Assembly (NCBI RefSeq): GCF_013408685.1
Contig: NZ_JACBZY010000001.1
Coordinates: forward strand, 3,658,001-3,722,000
Source: Schumannella luteola
GTDB lineage: Bacteria; Actinomycetota; Actinomycetes; Actinomycetales; Microbacteriaceae
Reading direction: 5' to 3'
Length of the DNA stretch: 64,000 bases
Shown: positions 16,421-25,339 of the stretch, in pieces
Layout: each line of letters starts with the position of its first letter
How positions within the stretch are numbered: position 1 is the first letter of the stretch
Position numbers and translations under genes: made by a program
Notes under the pieces: generated by a model
What the model saw: the letters and a program-made list of their open reading frames with translations, nothing else
Told to the model about the DNA's origin: nothing
Database searches by the model: none

Positions 16421-18032
16421 GGCGCAGCTCCCAGATGCGGTCGGCCGCCCGCAGGGCGAGGGCCTGGATGGTGTGGGTCGGGTTGACGGCGGCGCCGGTG
16501 GCGAAGCTCGACCCGTCGACGATGAACAGCCCGGGCACGTCGTGCGCCTGGTGGTCGGCGTCGACGACCGAGTCGGCCGGGTCGGAGCCCATGCGGGCGG
16601 TGCCGAGCAGGTGCCAGCCGAGGATGCTGTCGAAGCCGAGCACGCGCACCGAGTCGGCGCCGGCGGCGTAGGCGAGCTCGGTGGCGCGCTGGATGCCGTG
16701 GGCGCCGAGCTTCTTCGAGTTCTCGCTGAGCGTGTAGTAGGTCTTCACGCCCGGCAGGCCGAAGGCATCCAGGTCGTCCCAGTCGAGCTCGACGCGGTTG
16801 TGCGCCTCGGGCTCGTCGTCGCCGCACACCCAGATCGTGGCCTCGTGGTTGAGGTGGTGCTCGAGCGCCGCGTGGTGGCCTTCGCCCCACGGCGCCGTCT
16901 GCAGCGCCGTGTTGAGCGGGGAGTAGCCGCGCATGGCGACCATCGCGAAGCCGCGCAGGTGGTCGTTGTCGGGGTCGGTCTCGTAGAAGTGCCGCGACGA
17001 GACCGTTCCGCCCCAGGCGCCGCGGTCGGCGTCGGTGCGATCGGGGAAATGCGCGATGACCATGGTCTGCACGTGCGGCAGGAAGTTCCTGCCGACCTGT
17101 CCGCTGCTGTTCGCCAGGCCGTTCGGGAAGCGCTCGGAGGTCGACATGAGCAGCAGGCGCGGCGTGCCGATGCCGTTGCCGCAGATCACGACCGTCTTCG
17201 CGCGGATCGTGCGCACCGTGCCGTCGGCGTCGTAGTACACGGCGCCGTCGGCCTGGCCGTCGTCGTCGACCGTCACCTCGCGCACGCGGGCGCTCGTCAC
17301 CAGGTGGGCGCCGGCATCCAGGGCCTCGGGCCAGTAGGTGTTCGACGGCAGCGACAGCGCGCCGCTCGGGCAGCCGAAGGCGCAGAAGCCGCGGTTCACG
17401 CAGGCCGTGCGGCCCTTGTGGTCGACCGAGAGGATCGCCTGCGACTGCGCCCAGTAGTACCAGCCGAGCTTCTCGAAGCCGTCGATCCACTTGTTGCCGA
17501 TCGTGCCGATCGGAACGGGCGGCAGGGCGAGGCCGTGGCGGTCGGGGGCGGTGGGGTCGCCGGCGAGGCCGCTGACGCCCATCTGCTGCTCGTTGACCTC
17601 GTAGTAGGGCACGAGATCCTCGTAGTCGATCGGCCAGTCGACGCCGAAGCCGTCGAGGCTCTGCGTCTTGAAGTCGCTCGGCATGAGGCGCCAGAAGTGG
17701 CCGCCGTAGCCGACGGCGCTGCCGCCGACGGCCGAGTACATGTACACGTCGACCGGGTTCTCGCCGAGGTTCGTCACCGGGTAGTCGGCGGGGCCGCGGC
17801 GCTTGCCGGGGCTCGCGTTCCAGTAGTGCCGGCCGCGCACCTCCCAGTCGCGGTGCGCCTTGGGGATGTCGGCGTCGTCGATCCAGTCGCCCTGCTCGAG
17901 ACAGACGACCTGCACGCCGCGGCGCGCGAGGCTCCAGGCGACGGCCGCGCCGGCCGCGCCGGCGCCGATGACCAGCACCTCGGCCTCGGGGATGGCGCCG
18001 GCAGCGCCGCCCGCGCTCTGCGCGGCGCTCAC
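16410..18032 (-). CDS. GMC-family FAD oxidoreductase (dehydrogenase type), copy 1
   Basis: 540 residues. The FAD motif VIGAGAAGAAVAW is at 21-33, VGGSAVGYGGHFWR follows, and the C-terminal motif is GWHLLGTARMG with NPTHTIQ (active-site His/Asn pair). Cys211, Cys217 and Cys221 form C-x5-C-x3-C, at almost the positions I recall for the 3Fe-4S ligands of Burkholderia FAD-glucose dehydrogenase. It has no signal peptide. It is coupled by 4 bases to the upstream subunit-3 gene, its probable partner. The substrate is presumably a sugar or polyol. Confidence 0.9.
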   Translation of the reverse strand: MSAAQSAGGAAGAIPEAEVLVIGAGAAGAAVAWSLARRGVQVVCLEQGDWIDDADIPKAHRDWEVRGRHYWNASPGKRRGPADYPVTNLGENPVDVYMYSAVGGSAVGYGGHFWRLMPSDFKTQSLDGFGVDWPIDYEDLVPYYEVNEQQMGVSGLAGDPTAPDRHGLALPPVPIGTIGNKWIDGFEKLGWYYWAQSQAILSVDHKGRTACVNRGFCAFGCPSGALSLPSNTYWPEALDAGAHLVTSARVREVTVDDDGQADGAVYYDADGTVRTIRAKTVVICGNGIGTPRLLLMSTSERFPNGLANSSGQVGRNFLPHVQTMVIAHFPDRTDADRGAWGGTVSSRHFYETDPDNDHLRGFAMVAMRGYSPLNTALQTAPWGEGHHAALEHHLNHEATIWVCGDDEPEAHNRVELDWDDLDAFGLPGVKTYYTLSENSKKLGAHGIQRATELAYAAGADSVRVLGFDSILGWHLLGTARMGSDPADSVVDADHQAHDVPGLFIVDGSSFATGAAVNPTHTIQALALRAADRIWELRHAE

Positions 18033-18589
18033 GAGGCCGCTCGCACGTTGACGGGCAGCTGCTTCACGCCGTCGAGGCGCTCGACCGGGAACGGCGCGAG
18101 GGGCGCTCCGTTCACCGTGCGGCCGATGTCGAAGCCGGTGCGCTCGGCGACCACCGCGAGCACGCGCTCGTGCCGGTAGTAGGCCTCGTAGGTCAGCTCG
18201 AGCACGAGGGCGAAGGCCTCGGCCGTGGCCGGGTCGGTCTCGAGCGCCTGCAGCACGGCGACGACCTGGGCCGGCTCGAGCCCGGCCAGGGCGTCGCCGT
18301 GCTCGGCGCGCGCGACGACGTCGGCGCGGTCGAGCGCGGCGAGCAGCAGCGGGCGCAGCGTCGGGGCGGTGAAGACCACCGCATCCACGTACTCGACCGT
18401 GTCGAGCTCGGCCGCGTTCGGCCAGTGCGCGTCGCCGGGGATGAGGCGGCCGACCCAGGCGGTCAGGGTCGCCTGGCGGCGCGGGTCGAGCACGCGGATG
18501 CCGTGCTCGCCGGGGGCGACGTAGGTGCGCCCCATGAGCTTCTCGAAGCGGCGGTGCGTGTCGGCGCCGCCGCGGGAGTCGAATGCCAT
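18029..18589 (-). CDS. Gluconate 2-dehydrogenase subunit 3-family protein, copy 1
   Basis: 186 residues with the family pattern LIPGDAHWPNAAELDTVEYV and VLELTYEAYYRHERVL. In membrane sugar dehydrogenases this subunit carries a twin-arginine signal and chaperones the GMC subunit. Here there is no Arg-Arg signal or hydrophobic leader, so the complex probably stays in the cytoplasm. It lies 10 bases after the ABC permease and overlaps the GMC gene by 4. Confidence 0.85.
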   Translation of the reverse strand: MAFDSRGGADTHRRFEKLMGRTYVAPGEHGIRVLDPRRQATLTAWVGRLIPGDAHWPNAAELDTVEYVDAVVFTAPTLRPLLLAALDRADVVARAEHGDALAGLEPAQVVAVLQALETDPATAEAFALVLELTYEAYYRHERVLAVVAERTGFDIGRTVNGAPLAPFPVERLDGVKQLPVNVRAAS

Positions 18590-18599
18590 GACGGTCCCC

Positions 18600-19613
18600 T
18601 TATCCGTTCCGTCGCCGGCTGTAGGCGTCGAGGGCCACCGCGAAGACGATGATCGCGCCCTTCATGACGGCCTGGCTGTTGGTGTCGAGTCCGATCGAGT
18701 CGGAGACGTTGGTGATGCAGGCGATGATCAGCAGTCCGATGCCGGTGCGCCACATGGCGCCCTCGCCGCCGAACAGCGAGGTGCCGCCGATGACGACCAC
18801 CGCGATCGAGTCGAGCGCGATCGTGCCGCCGAGGTCGGCCTGGCCGACCCCGACGCGCGAGGCGATGATGAGCCCGCCGATCGCCGAGCAGATGCCGACG
18901 ACCGTGTAGGTGATGATGCGCAGCCGGTCGACGCGGATGCCGGCGAGACGCGCGGCCTCCTGGTTGCCGCCGATCGCGTAGAGCGACTTGCCGTAGACGG
19001 TGCGGCTGAGGATGAACGCGCCGAGGATGAAGACGACGATGAACAGCCAGGTCGCGTTCGGCACGCCGAGGAAGCTGCCGAGGCCGAGCTCTTCGAAGCC
19101 CTCCTTGTTGACGACGATCGGGGTCGACTGCGAGTAGATGTACGCGCCGCCGCCGAACACCGAGGAGGTTCCGAGGGTCGCGACGAAGGCGTTGACCTTG
19201 AGCTTGGTGACGAGCAGGCCGTTCACGAGGCCCATCGCGAGACCGAGGATGAGCGCGATCAGCACGGCCGCCGGCAGCGGCAGCTTGTTGGCCATGTCGG
19301 CGTAGAGCACCGCGGTGGCGGCGTAGATCGCGCCGACCGAGAGGTCGAAGCCGCCCGCGATCATGACCATGGTCATGCCGACGGCGATGATGCCGAGCGG
19401 CGCGTTCTGCGACAGGATCTGGCTCAGATTGCCCGGGTCGAGGAAGCCCGGGTAGATGACCTGGGCGCCGATGATCACGAGGATCAGCACCCACACCATG
19501 CCGAAGTGCAGGAAGACGTGGCTCGCGATCTTCTTCGCCGAGCGGCGCTCGACCGGCGGCTCGGTCATGTTCAGCGCGACGGTGGCCGACTCGGCCATCT
19601 TGGTCTCAGGCAC
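18600..19613 (-). CDS. Sugar ABC transporter permease, RbsC family
   Basis: 337 residues with about 8-10 hydrophobic segments and the family signature GLVNGLLVTKLKVNAFVATLGT in the middle. Later hallmarks are GIRVDRLRIITYTVVGICSA and GGTSLFGG. AAGGAGG lies exactly 6 bases before the GTG at 19613, so I prefer it to the ATG at 19598. This start overlaps the ATPase stop by 8 bases (GTGCCTGA). With 19606-21183 and 23564-24637 it makes a complete importer. Confidence 0.9.
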   Translation of the reverse strand: MPETKMAESATVALNMTEPPVERRSAKKIASHVFLHFGMVWVLILVIIGAQVIYPGFLDPGNLSQILSQNAPLGIIAVGMTMVMIAGGFDLSVGAIYAATAVLYADMANKLPLPAAVLIALILGLAMGLVNGLLVTKLKVNAFVATLGTSSVFGGGAYIYSQSTPIVVNKEGFEELGLGSFLGVPNATWLFIVVFILGAFILSRTVYGKSLYAIGGNQEAARLAGIRVDRLRIITYTVVGICSAIGGLIIASRVGVGQADLGGTIALDSIAVVVIGGTSLFGGEGAMWRTGIGLLIIACITNVSDSIGLDTNSQAVMKGAIIVFAVALDAYSRRRNG

Positions 19614-21183
19614 CGGTGGCCTCCTTGTCGTGGTGGCCCTCGCCGAATGCGGCGGCCAGGATGGCGTCGACGTGCACGGGGTCCGTGCCGCGGACGAGCT
19701 CGTCGACCGCGCGACCGTCGCGCAGCACGATGATGCGGTCGGCGACCGCACTCACCTCCTCGAGCTCGGAGGAGGCGATGATGACGCCGATGCCGTCGGC
19801 GGCGAAGCGGCGGAGCGCCTTGAGGATCTCCTCCTTGGCGCCGACGTCGACGCCGCGGGTGGGCTCGTCGGCGAGCAGGATCTTCGGCGCGAGGAAGCGC
19901 CAGCGGGCGAGCAGCAGCTTCTGCTGGTTGCCGCCCGAGAGCGTGCCGGCCTTCGCCCCGAGGCGGGCCGGGTCGAAGCCGAACTCGGCCACGAGCTCGG
20001 CCGTGCGGGCCTTGAGCTGCGCGGTCGACATGACCCCCGCGGTGGCGACCTTCGAGTAGCGCGCGATGGCGATGTTCTCGGCGGCCGTCATCCCGAGCAC
20101 GAGGCCCTGGTTCTTGCGGTCTTCGGGGATGAGCGCGACGCCCGCGTCGAGCGCGGCGCGCGGCGTCTTCGGCCAGCGCACCTCGCTGCCGCCGATGCGC
20201 AGCGTGCCCGTGGATTTCGGCTCGAGGCCGGCCAGGCAGCGCAGCAGGGTCGTGCGGCCGCTGCCGACGAGTCCGCCGAGGCCGACGATCTCGCCGGGGC
20301 GCACGTCGATGTCGATGTCGTAGAGCAGTCCGGGCAGCGAGATGCCGGTCGCGATGAGCGGCTGGTCGTCGCGGCGCTCGTGCACCGTGACGCTCGTGTC
20401 GACGCCGTTCTCGTCGACGTCGCCGGCGAGCTCGGCCTTCACCAGGCCGCCGGCCTCGCCGAGCATCTCGTCGACGATGCGGGTGCGGTCCCATTCGGCG
20501 ACCGGGCCCTGCTGCACGACGCGGCCGTCGCGCAGCACGGTGACGTGGTCGGCGACGTCGAGCACCTCTTCGAGGTTGTGCGAGACGAAGATCATGGTCA
20601 CGCCCTGGCTGCGCAGCTCCTTGACGAGCCGCACGAGCGCGACCCGCTCGGTGTCGCTGAGGGCCGCGGTGGGCTCGTCGAGCAGGATGATCTTGGCCTC
20701 GGCGACGAGGGCGCGCATGATCTCGAGGATCTGCTGGTCGGCCACCGAGAGCCGGCGCGCCATCTGCTTGCCGTCGATGCGCACGCCGAGACGGCTGCAC
20801 AGCTCGAGGTAGCGGCGGTGGATCTCGCGGCTGCGCACGACGCCGGCCGAGGAGGGCGTCATGCCGAGGAAGACGTTGTCTTCGGCGCTGAGGCCGGGCA
20901 CGATCGTCAGCTCCTGGTAGATCGCGACGAGACCGGCGGCGCGCGACGCGGTCGGCTCGCCCGGCTTCGGCTGCACGCCGCCGATCGTGACGGTGCCCTC
21001 GGTCGCGGCGACGCGGCCGGTGAGCACGCCGATCAGCGTCGACTTGCCGGCGCCGTTCGCGCCGACGAGGGCCTCGACGGTGCCGGCGGGGATCGTCAGG
21101 TCGACGCCCTTGAGGGCGCGCACGCCGCCGTAGGTCTTGACGACCCCGTCGACGACGATCGCGGGGGTGGATGCGGCGCTCAT
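19606..21183 (-). CDS. Sugar ABC transporter ATP-binding protein, RbsA/MglA type (two ABC domains)
   Basis: 525 residues with two nucleotide-binding domains. Domain 1 has Walker A GANGAGKST, signature LSVADQQ and Walker B ILLDEPTA. Domain 2 has the degenerate Walker A GLVGSGRTT, signature LSGGNQQK and Walker B ILLADEPTRGVDVG. This asymmetry is typical of pentose/hexose importers. It overlaps the subunit-3 gene upstream by 4 bases and the permease downstream by 8. Confidence 0.93.
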   Translation of the reverse strand: MSAASTPAIVVDGVVKTYGGVRALKGVDLTIPAGTVEALVGANGAGKSTLIGVLTGRVAATEGTVTIGGVQPKPGEPTASRAAGLVAIYQELTIVPGLSAEDNVFLGMTPSSAGVVRSREIHRRYLELCSRLGVRIDGKQMARRLSVADQQILEIMRALVAEAKIILLDEPTAALSDTERVALVRLVKELRSQGVTMIFVSHNLEEVLDVADHVTVLRDGRVVQQGPVAEWDRTRIVDEMLGEAGGLVKAELAGDVDENGVDTSVTVHERRDDQPLIATGISLPGLLYDIDIDVRPGEIVGLGGLVGSGRTTLLRCLAGLEPKSTGTLRIGGSEVRWPKTPRAALDAGVALIPEDRKNQGLVLGMTAAENIAIARYSKVATAGVMSTAQLKARTAELVAEFGFDPARLGAKAGTLSGGNQQKLLLARWRFLAPKILLADEPTRGVDVGAKEEILKALRRFAADGIGVIIASSELEEVSAVADRIIVLRDGRAVDELVRGTDPVHVDAILAAAFGEGHHDKEATGA

Positions 21184-21734
21184 GCGGAGACCTCCGTGCT
21201 GTCGGCGCCGCTGCTGTCGGCGCCGGTGTTCTCGATGGCCGGGGCCGTGCCGATCGGCAGCGGCGCCGTGTCCGGCGTCGCCCGGTAGATCGCGCCGCGG
21301 GCGCGCACGGCGCTCGTGACCGCATCCAGGTCGTCGTCGAAGACGATCGGGATGACGCTGCGCTTCTCGTAGCCCACGCGACGCGCGACGTCGGCGTCGA
21401 GGAAGTAGGCGGCGGTGATCGCGTCGGCGAGCGCCGGGAAGTCGGCGGGCGGGGCTGCGGCGAGGCTCGCGAAGTCGGCGGGCAGGGCCCGGCCGTCGGC
21501 TTCGCGCGCGGCCAGGTCGCCGAGCGCCGCGCGCACCGGCGCGAGCAGGTCGGGGCGCACCGAGAGCACCCGGTCGATGCCGGTCGAGGCGACGTGCCCC
21601 GCCGAGCCGGTCGGCATGTCGACGCCGTCGACGCCGGTTCCGGCGGGGATGAGCACATCCGCGACGCGGCCGAGCAGCTCGCGCTCGGCGTCGGTCAGCG
21701 GCGGCAGCTCGCTGGCGGGCAGCTGGTACGACAT
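21180..21734 (-). CDS. Gluconate 2-dehydrogenase subunit 3-family protein, copy 2
   Basis: 184 residues: LTDAERELLGRVADVLIPAG at the N-terminus, AAYFLDADVARRVGYE in the middle, and an Ala/Asp/Ser-rich tail. It is shorter and more divergent than copy 1 but ends with the same Arg-Gly-x-I-Y/R type region. No TAT or Sec signal is visible. Its ATG overlaps the stop of GMC copy 2 by one base (TGATG), so the two are coupled and probably form a complex. Confidence 0.8.
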   Translation of the reverse strand: MSYQLPASELPPLTDAERELLGRVADVLIPAGTGVDGVDMPTGSAGHVASTGIDRVLSVRPDLLAPVRAALGDLAAREADGRALPADFASLAAAPPADFPALADAITAAYFLDADVARRVGYEKRSVIPIVFDDDLDAVTSAVRARGAIYRATPDTAPLPIGTAPAIENTGADSSGADSTEVSA

Positions 21735-23371
21735 CAGGCCACCTCCTGCTGACGGCGCTCGGCGATCGCGTGCTCGGTGGCGCGCAGCGCGAAGGCGGCG
21801 ATGGTCGGCGTCGGGTTCATGCCCGACGAGGTCGGCCAGGTGCTGCCGTCGACGATGATCAGATTCGGGATGTCGTGGCTGCGGCCCCACTCGTCGACGA
21901 CCGAGGCGCTCGGGTCGACGCCCATGGTGGCGGTGCCGAGGATGTGCCAGCCGGTCTCGCGGATCATCGGCGCGACGATGGTCTCCTTCGCGCCCGCCTC
22001 GACGAGCGACTCGGTCGCGCGCTCGACGTTGAAGGCCAGCAGGTCCTTCGTGTTCTGCGAGGTGGTGTAGATCATCTTCGCCGCGGGCAGGCCGACGTTG
22101 TCGGTGCGGCTCGTGTCGAGCTCGATGCGGTTGTGCTCTTCGGGCAGGTCTTCGGCGACGATGCCCCAGGCGACCGAGTGGCCGAGCCGGTCGGCGACCG
22201 TGCGGTGGAAGTCGTCACCCCAGATCGGCTTGCCGCCCCAGGGGAAGGCCGCGGTCATGGCCTGCGGCCCGCCGGTCGGCGTCACGTTCCACTTCGCGCC
22301 GCGCACGAAGCCGCGGCTGCGCACGGTCTCGTAGAACTCGAGCGAGTAGATCGGCTGACCCCACACGCTCTTCCACGGGTCGAACTTCTCGTCGAAGACG
22401 CCGACGACCGTGGCGAAGGGGTGCATCATCAGGCGCTTGCCGACGAGGCCCGACGAGTTGGCGAGGCCGTTCGGGTTGCGTCTGTCGGCCGACATCTGCA
22501 GCAGGCGCGGGGTGCCGACGCCGTTGGCGGCGAGCACGACCACGTCGGCCTCCTGCCGGCGCTCCACGCCGTCCTTGAGGTAGACGACGCCGGTGGCGCG
22601 GCCGCGCGCATCCACCTCGACCCTGCTGACGGTCGCGCCCGTGATGAGCTGCACGCCGAGCTTGAGCGCGTCGGGCCAGTGCGTCACATCCGGCGAGCCC
22701 TTGGAGTGGTTCGGGCAGCCCCACATGCACGCGCCGCGCTGCGTGCAGGCGCCCTGGTTGCGGTAGTCCTCGGTCGCGATGGCGTTGCTGCCCGGCCACC
22801 AGTGCCAGCCGAGACGGTCGTGGGCGGCGGCCATCATGCGGCCCGCCTGGCCCATCGGACCCGGCTTCATCGGGTAGGAGGTGATGTCGGGGAAGGCGGT
22901 GTCGCCGGGGTGGCCCGAGACGCCGAAGTCGGCCTCGATGCGGTCGTAGTAGGGCGCGAGGTCCTCGTAGCTGAAGGGCCAGTCGTCGGCGACGCCGTCG
23001 AGGGTGCGCACGCGGAAGTCGGAGGGCATGAGGCGCATCCAGATGCCCGCGTACATGACCGCGCTGCCGCCGACGCCGTTCCAGATCAGCGGGTCGACAT
23101 CCGACTCGCTCGTGTCGATGGGGTAGTCGGCGGGCGCCTGGCGCACCTTCGGCAGCGGGTTCCACTGCTTGCCGGCGCTGAGCTCGAGGTACTCGTCGGC
23201 GACGTGCGAGGTGGAGTAGTCGGGCCAGGTGCCCTGCTCGAGGCAGACGACACGGAAGCCGGCCTCGGCGTAGCGCTTGGCGGCGACGGCTCCGGCGGGG
23301 CCGGCTCCGACGATGACGACGTCGGCGCGCTCGCCGCGCACGGCGGGGGCGGTGAGGTTGCTGGCGGCCAT
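21734..23371 (-). CDS. GMC-family FAD oxidoreductase (dehydrogenase type), copy 2
   Basis: 545 residues: FAD motif VIVGAGPAGAVAAKRY at 19-34, GVGGSAVMYAGIWMR, and C-terminal GWHILGTATMG with NPTPTIAAFALRA. Cys209, Cys215 and Cys219 repeat the C-x5-C-x3-C pattern. It is roughly one-third identical by eye to copy 1, so the operon probably oxidises two different substrates or positions. There is no export signal. It is separated from the binding-protein gene by 192 bases containing a hairpin. Confidence 0.9.
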   Translation of the reverse strand: MAASNLTAPAVRGERADVVIVGAGPAGAVAAKRYAEAGFRVVCLEQGTWPDYSTSHVADEYLELSAGKQWNPLPKVRQAPADYPIDTSESDVDPLIWNGVGGSAVMYAGIWMRLMPSDFRVRTLDGVADDWPFSYEDLAPYYDRIEADFGVSGHPGDTAFPDITSYPMKPGPMGQAGRMMAAAHDRLGWHWWPGSNAIATEDYRNQGACTQRGACMWGCPNHSKGSPDVTHWPDALKLGVQLITGATVSRVEVDARGRATGVVYLKDGVERRQEADVVVLAANGVGTPRLLQMSADRRNPNGLANSSGLVGKRLMMHPFATVVGVFDEKFDPWKSVWGQPIYSLEFYETVRSRGFVRGAKWNVTPTGGPQAMTAAFPWGGKPIWGDDFHRTVADRLGHSVAWGIVAEDLPEEHNRIELDTSRTDNVGLPAAKMIYTTSQNTKDLLAFNVERATESLVEAGAKETIVAPMIRETGWHILGTATMGVDPSASVVDEWGRSHDIPNLIIVDGSTWPTSSGMNPTPTIAAFALRATEHAIAERRQQEVA

Positions 23372-23470
23372 CAGAGGGCTGCCTTCGGGCTGAGGATGCG
23401 GCGCTGCATTTCGGTGACCTTCGCGGGTGGTGAGCGGTCGGTGTAACGGGAGGTGCTGGTGGATCCGGTG

Positions 23471-23506
23471 GTGCGGGTCGAGCTGGTGGTGCGGGTCGAG
23501 CTGGTG
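23471..23506. repeat. 18-bp perfect tandem duplication
   Basis: Two identical adjacent copies of GTGCGGGTCGAGCTGGTG lie in the non-coding gap between the binding-protein and GMC copy 2 genes. The function is unknown. Confidence 0.85.
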
Positions 23507-23508
23507 CG

Positions 23509-23544
23509 CCCGGGGCGGAGGTGGATGAGCATCCCCGCCCCGGG
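23509..23544 (-). terminator. Hairpin after the binding-protein gene (attenuator or mRNA-stabilising)
   Basis: CCCGGGGCGG and CCGCCCCGGG form a 10-bp stem with a 16-base loop, 20 bases beyond the binding-protein stop. Such hairpins often leave the binding protein in excess over downstream genes. Confidence 0.55.
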
Positions 23545-23563
23545 GCGTCTCAGTGGGCGCGGA

Positions 23564-24637
23564 TCAGTACTCCGGGTCGAACGACTTGGCGTCGGCCGGG
23601 GTCAGGATCTGCACGCCGGTCTTCGCGGCCTCGCCGGTCAGCTCGGCGCCGTCGTTGGGCAGGTAGCTGGTGACCTTGTCACCGGCGAAGGCCGCGGCGA
23701 TCGCCTTGACCGACTGGGCGGCCATGGTCGAGGGGTAGTAGGGCGACGATCCGGCGAGCGTGCCGGCGCGCAGCTGCTCGATGGCCCACTTCGACGCGCC
23801 CTTGTCGTAGAGCTTGACCTTGCTCTCGAGCCCGGCGCCCTTGAGCGCCTGGTAGGCGCCCTGGGTGACGTCGGAGTTCGCGGCGCTGAACACGACGGTC
23901 GTGTCGGGGTTCGCCTTGAGCAGCGGCGCGAGCTTCGCCTGGCCCTGGTTGAGCGTGTAGTCGGTGTCGACGGTCGAGACGATGTCGAAGTCGGGGTACT
24001 TCTTCTTCATGGTCTCGATGGCCTTCTCGAGGTTCTTCGTGACCCCGAAGAGCTTCGGTCCGCTGAGTGCGATGACCTTCTGCGGGCCCGGGTTCTCCTT
24101 GGCCATGTGCTCGATGTAGCCCTCGAAGACGGTCGACGAGTCGGTGCCGCCGATGTAGTTGAGAGTGCCCGGCGTGTACTGCTCCTCGCCGACCTTGAGC
24201 GCGCGGCCGCACAGCGGCACGGCGATGACCGAGACGACGACGCCCTTCTTCGGGGCGGTCTGCGACATGATCTTGCACATGATCTCGTCGTTGATGGGGT
24301 CGATGATCATGGCGTTGAAGCGGTTCGACTGCAGGGCGTTCTGCACCTGGTTGAACTGCGTGGTGCCGTCCCACTTGGCGTCGAAGACGGTGACCTTGGC
24401 GTCCTTGATCTTCGCGACCTCGGCCTTGACCGTCGAGGTCGACGACTGCAGCCAGGCGTTGTTGACGCTGGGGGCGAAGTAGGCGAGGCGGATGGGGCCC
24501 TGCACCGAGACGGAGGTTCCGCCGGCATCCACGGTGACCTTCTTGCCGGTCGCGGCCGAGGTTCCCGAGGAACATCCGGCCACGAGGCCGACGAGTGCCG
24601 TCGCGAGGGCGATCGCGGCGAGCGTGCGTCGCTTCAT
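23564..24637 (-). CDS. Sugar ABC transporter substrate-binding lipoprotein, RbsB family
   Basis: 357 residues. The signal peptide MKRRTLAAIALATALVGLVA is followed by GC-SSG, a lipobox with Cys22. The mature part is a periplasmic-binding-protein type 1 domain (AYFAPSVNNAW, IIDPINDEIMC, VVFSAANSDVTQGAYQAL). AAGGGAG 6 bases before the ATG fixes the start. It is the first gene of the minus-strand catabolic run, driven by the promoter at 24761-24790. The ligand is unknown. Confidence 0.92.
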   Translation of the reverse strand: MKRRTLAAIALATALVGLVAGCSSGTSAATGKKVTVDAGGTSVSVQGPIRLAYFAPSVNNAWLQSSTSTVKAEVAKIKDAKVTVFDAKWDGTTQFNQVQNALQSNRFNAMIIDPINDEIMCKIMSQTAPKKGVVVSVIAVPLCGRALKVGEEQYTPGTLNYIGGTDSSTVFEGYIEHMAKENPGPQKVIALSGPKLFGVTKNLEKAIETMKKKYPDFDIVSTVDTDYTLNQGQAKLAPLLKANPDTTVVFSAANSDVTQGAYQALKGAGLESKVKLYDKGASKWAIEQLRAGTLAGSSPYYPSTMAAQSVKAIAAAFAGDKVTSYLPNDGAELTGEAAKTGVQILTPADAKSFDPEY

Positions 24638-24760
24638 GAATAACTCCCTTGTTATCTGCTGACGTGCCGTCGCGTCGTCGCTCAGGCAGTCCGAGCGAGA
24701 CGGCTGGGTTCGCGGTGCTGTGGTGCTCGGGTGAGACGCCATCGGTCGCTCGGTGCGGCG

Positions 24761-24790
24761 ATCGTACGACAATCCGACAATCTTGGTCAA
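24761..24790 (-). promoter_or_regulatory. Promoter of the catabolic operon with tandem operator in its spacer
   Basis: On the minus strand, TTGACC (24790-24785) and TACGAT (24766-24761) are separated by 18 bases. The spacer holds two adjacent perfect copies of GATTGTCG (plus strand CGACAATC at 24767-24774 and 24775-24782). A regulator binding there, for example the GntR protein, would block RNA polymerase. Confidence 0.55.
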
Positions 24791-24843
24791 CCGCCTCCTG
24801 AAATCGCGGAAAACGAGTTCCAATCAGGCTCGATTTTGTGTGA

Positions 24844-24854
24844 TCGTATGACGA
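24844..24854. promoter_or_regulatory. Candidate operator TCGTATGACGA
   Basis: A TCGT-ATG-ACGA inverted repeat lies 30 bases before the GlcG-like start. The 11-mer GATCGTATGAC here recurs with one change as GATCGTACGAC at 24760-24770, which suggests one regulator acting on both divergent promoters. Confidence 0.4.
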
Positions 24855-24883
24855 AGCAACTCACCACGGTCGAGGAGTCGAAG

Positions 24884-25339
24884 ATGACCTACCGCCCCGA
24901 AGTCCACCCGCGGCACGTTCGCGTGCTCGCCTACGCCGAGGCGCGCGTCGTGCTCGATGCGGCCCTCGCCGAAGCCGAGCGCATCGGCGTGCCCGCCAGC
25001 GTCGCCCTGCTCGACGCCGGGCGCGAGCTGCTCGCCTTCGGCCGCCAGGACGGCGCGGGACTGCTCACGGGCGAAGTCGCGACCGGCAAGGCCTTCACCG
25101 CGATCTCGCTCGGCACCGCCTCCGGCGACCTGGCCGTCGCCGCGAACACGGGCGGCGACTTCGCCGCCCTGCACCACGCCACCTCCCGCAACCTCGTGAC
25201 CTTCGCCGGCGGCTTCCCGCTCGTCGACGCCGAGAGCGGGAACCTCGTCGGCGCGATCGGCGCGAGCGGCGGAAGCCTCGACGAGGACATCGCGATCGCC
25301 CAGGCCGGCGTCACCGCGTTCCTGGAGCTGGCCCGATGA
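24884..25339 (+). CDS. GlcG/HbpS-like heme-degrading/binding family protein
   Basis: 151 residues in the GlcG/HbpS fold: AEARVVLDAALAEAERIGVP, VALLDAGRELLAFGRQDGA, TGKAFTAISLG, FAGGFPLVD and GAIGASGGSLDEDIAIAQAG. The role of such proteins is uncertain (heme binding in HbpS; glycolate operon accessory in GlcG). GAGGAG 6 bases before the ATG at 24884 favours this start over ATG 24848, which lies inside the palindrome. It overlaps the following SDR by 4 bases and is divergent from the binding-protein operon. Confidence 0.85.
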   Translation: MTYRPEVHPRHVRVLAYAEARVVLDAALAEAERIGVPASVALLDAGRELLAFGRQDGAGLLTGEVATGKAFTAISLGTASGDLAVAANTGGDFAALHHATSRNLVTFAGGFPLVDAESGNLVGAIGASGGSLDEDIAIAQAGVTAFLELAR

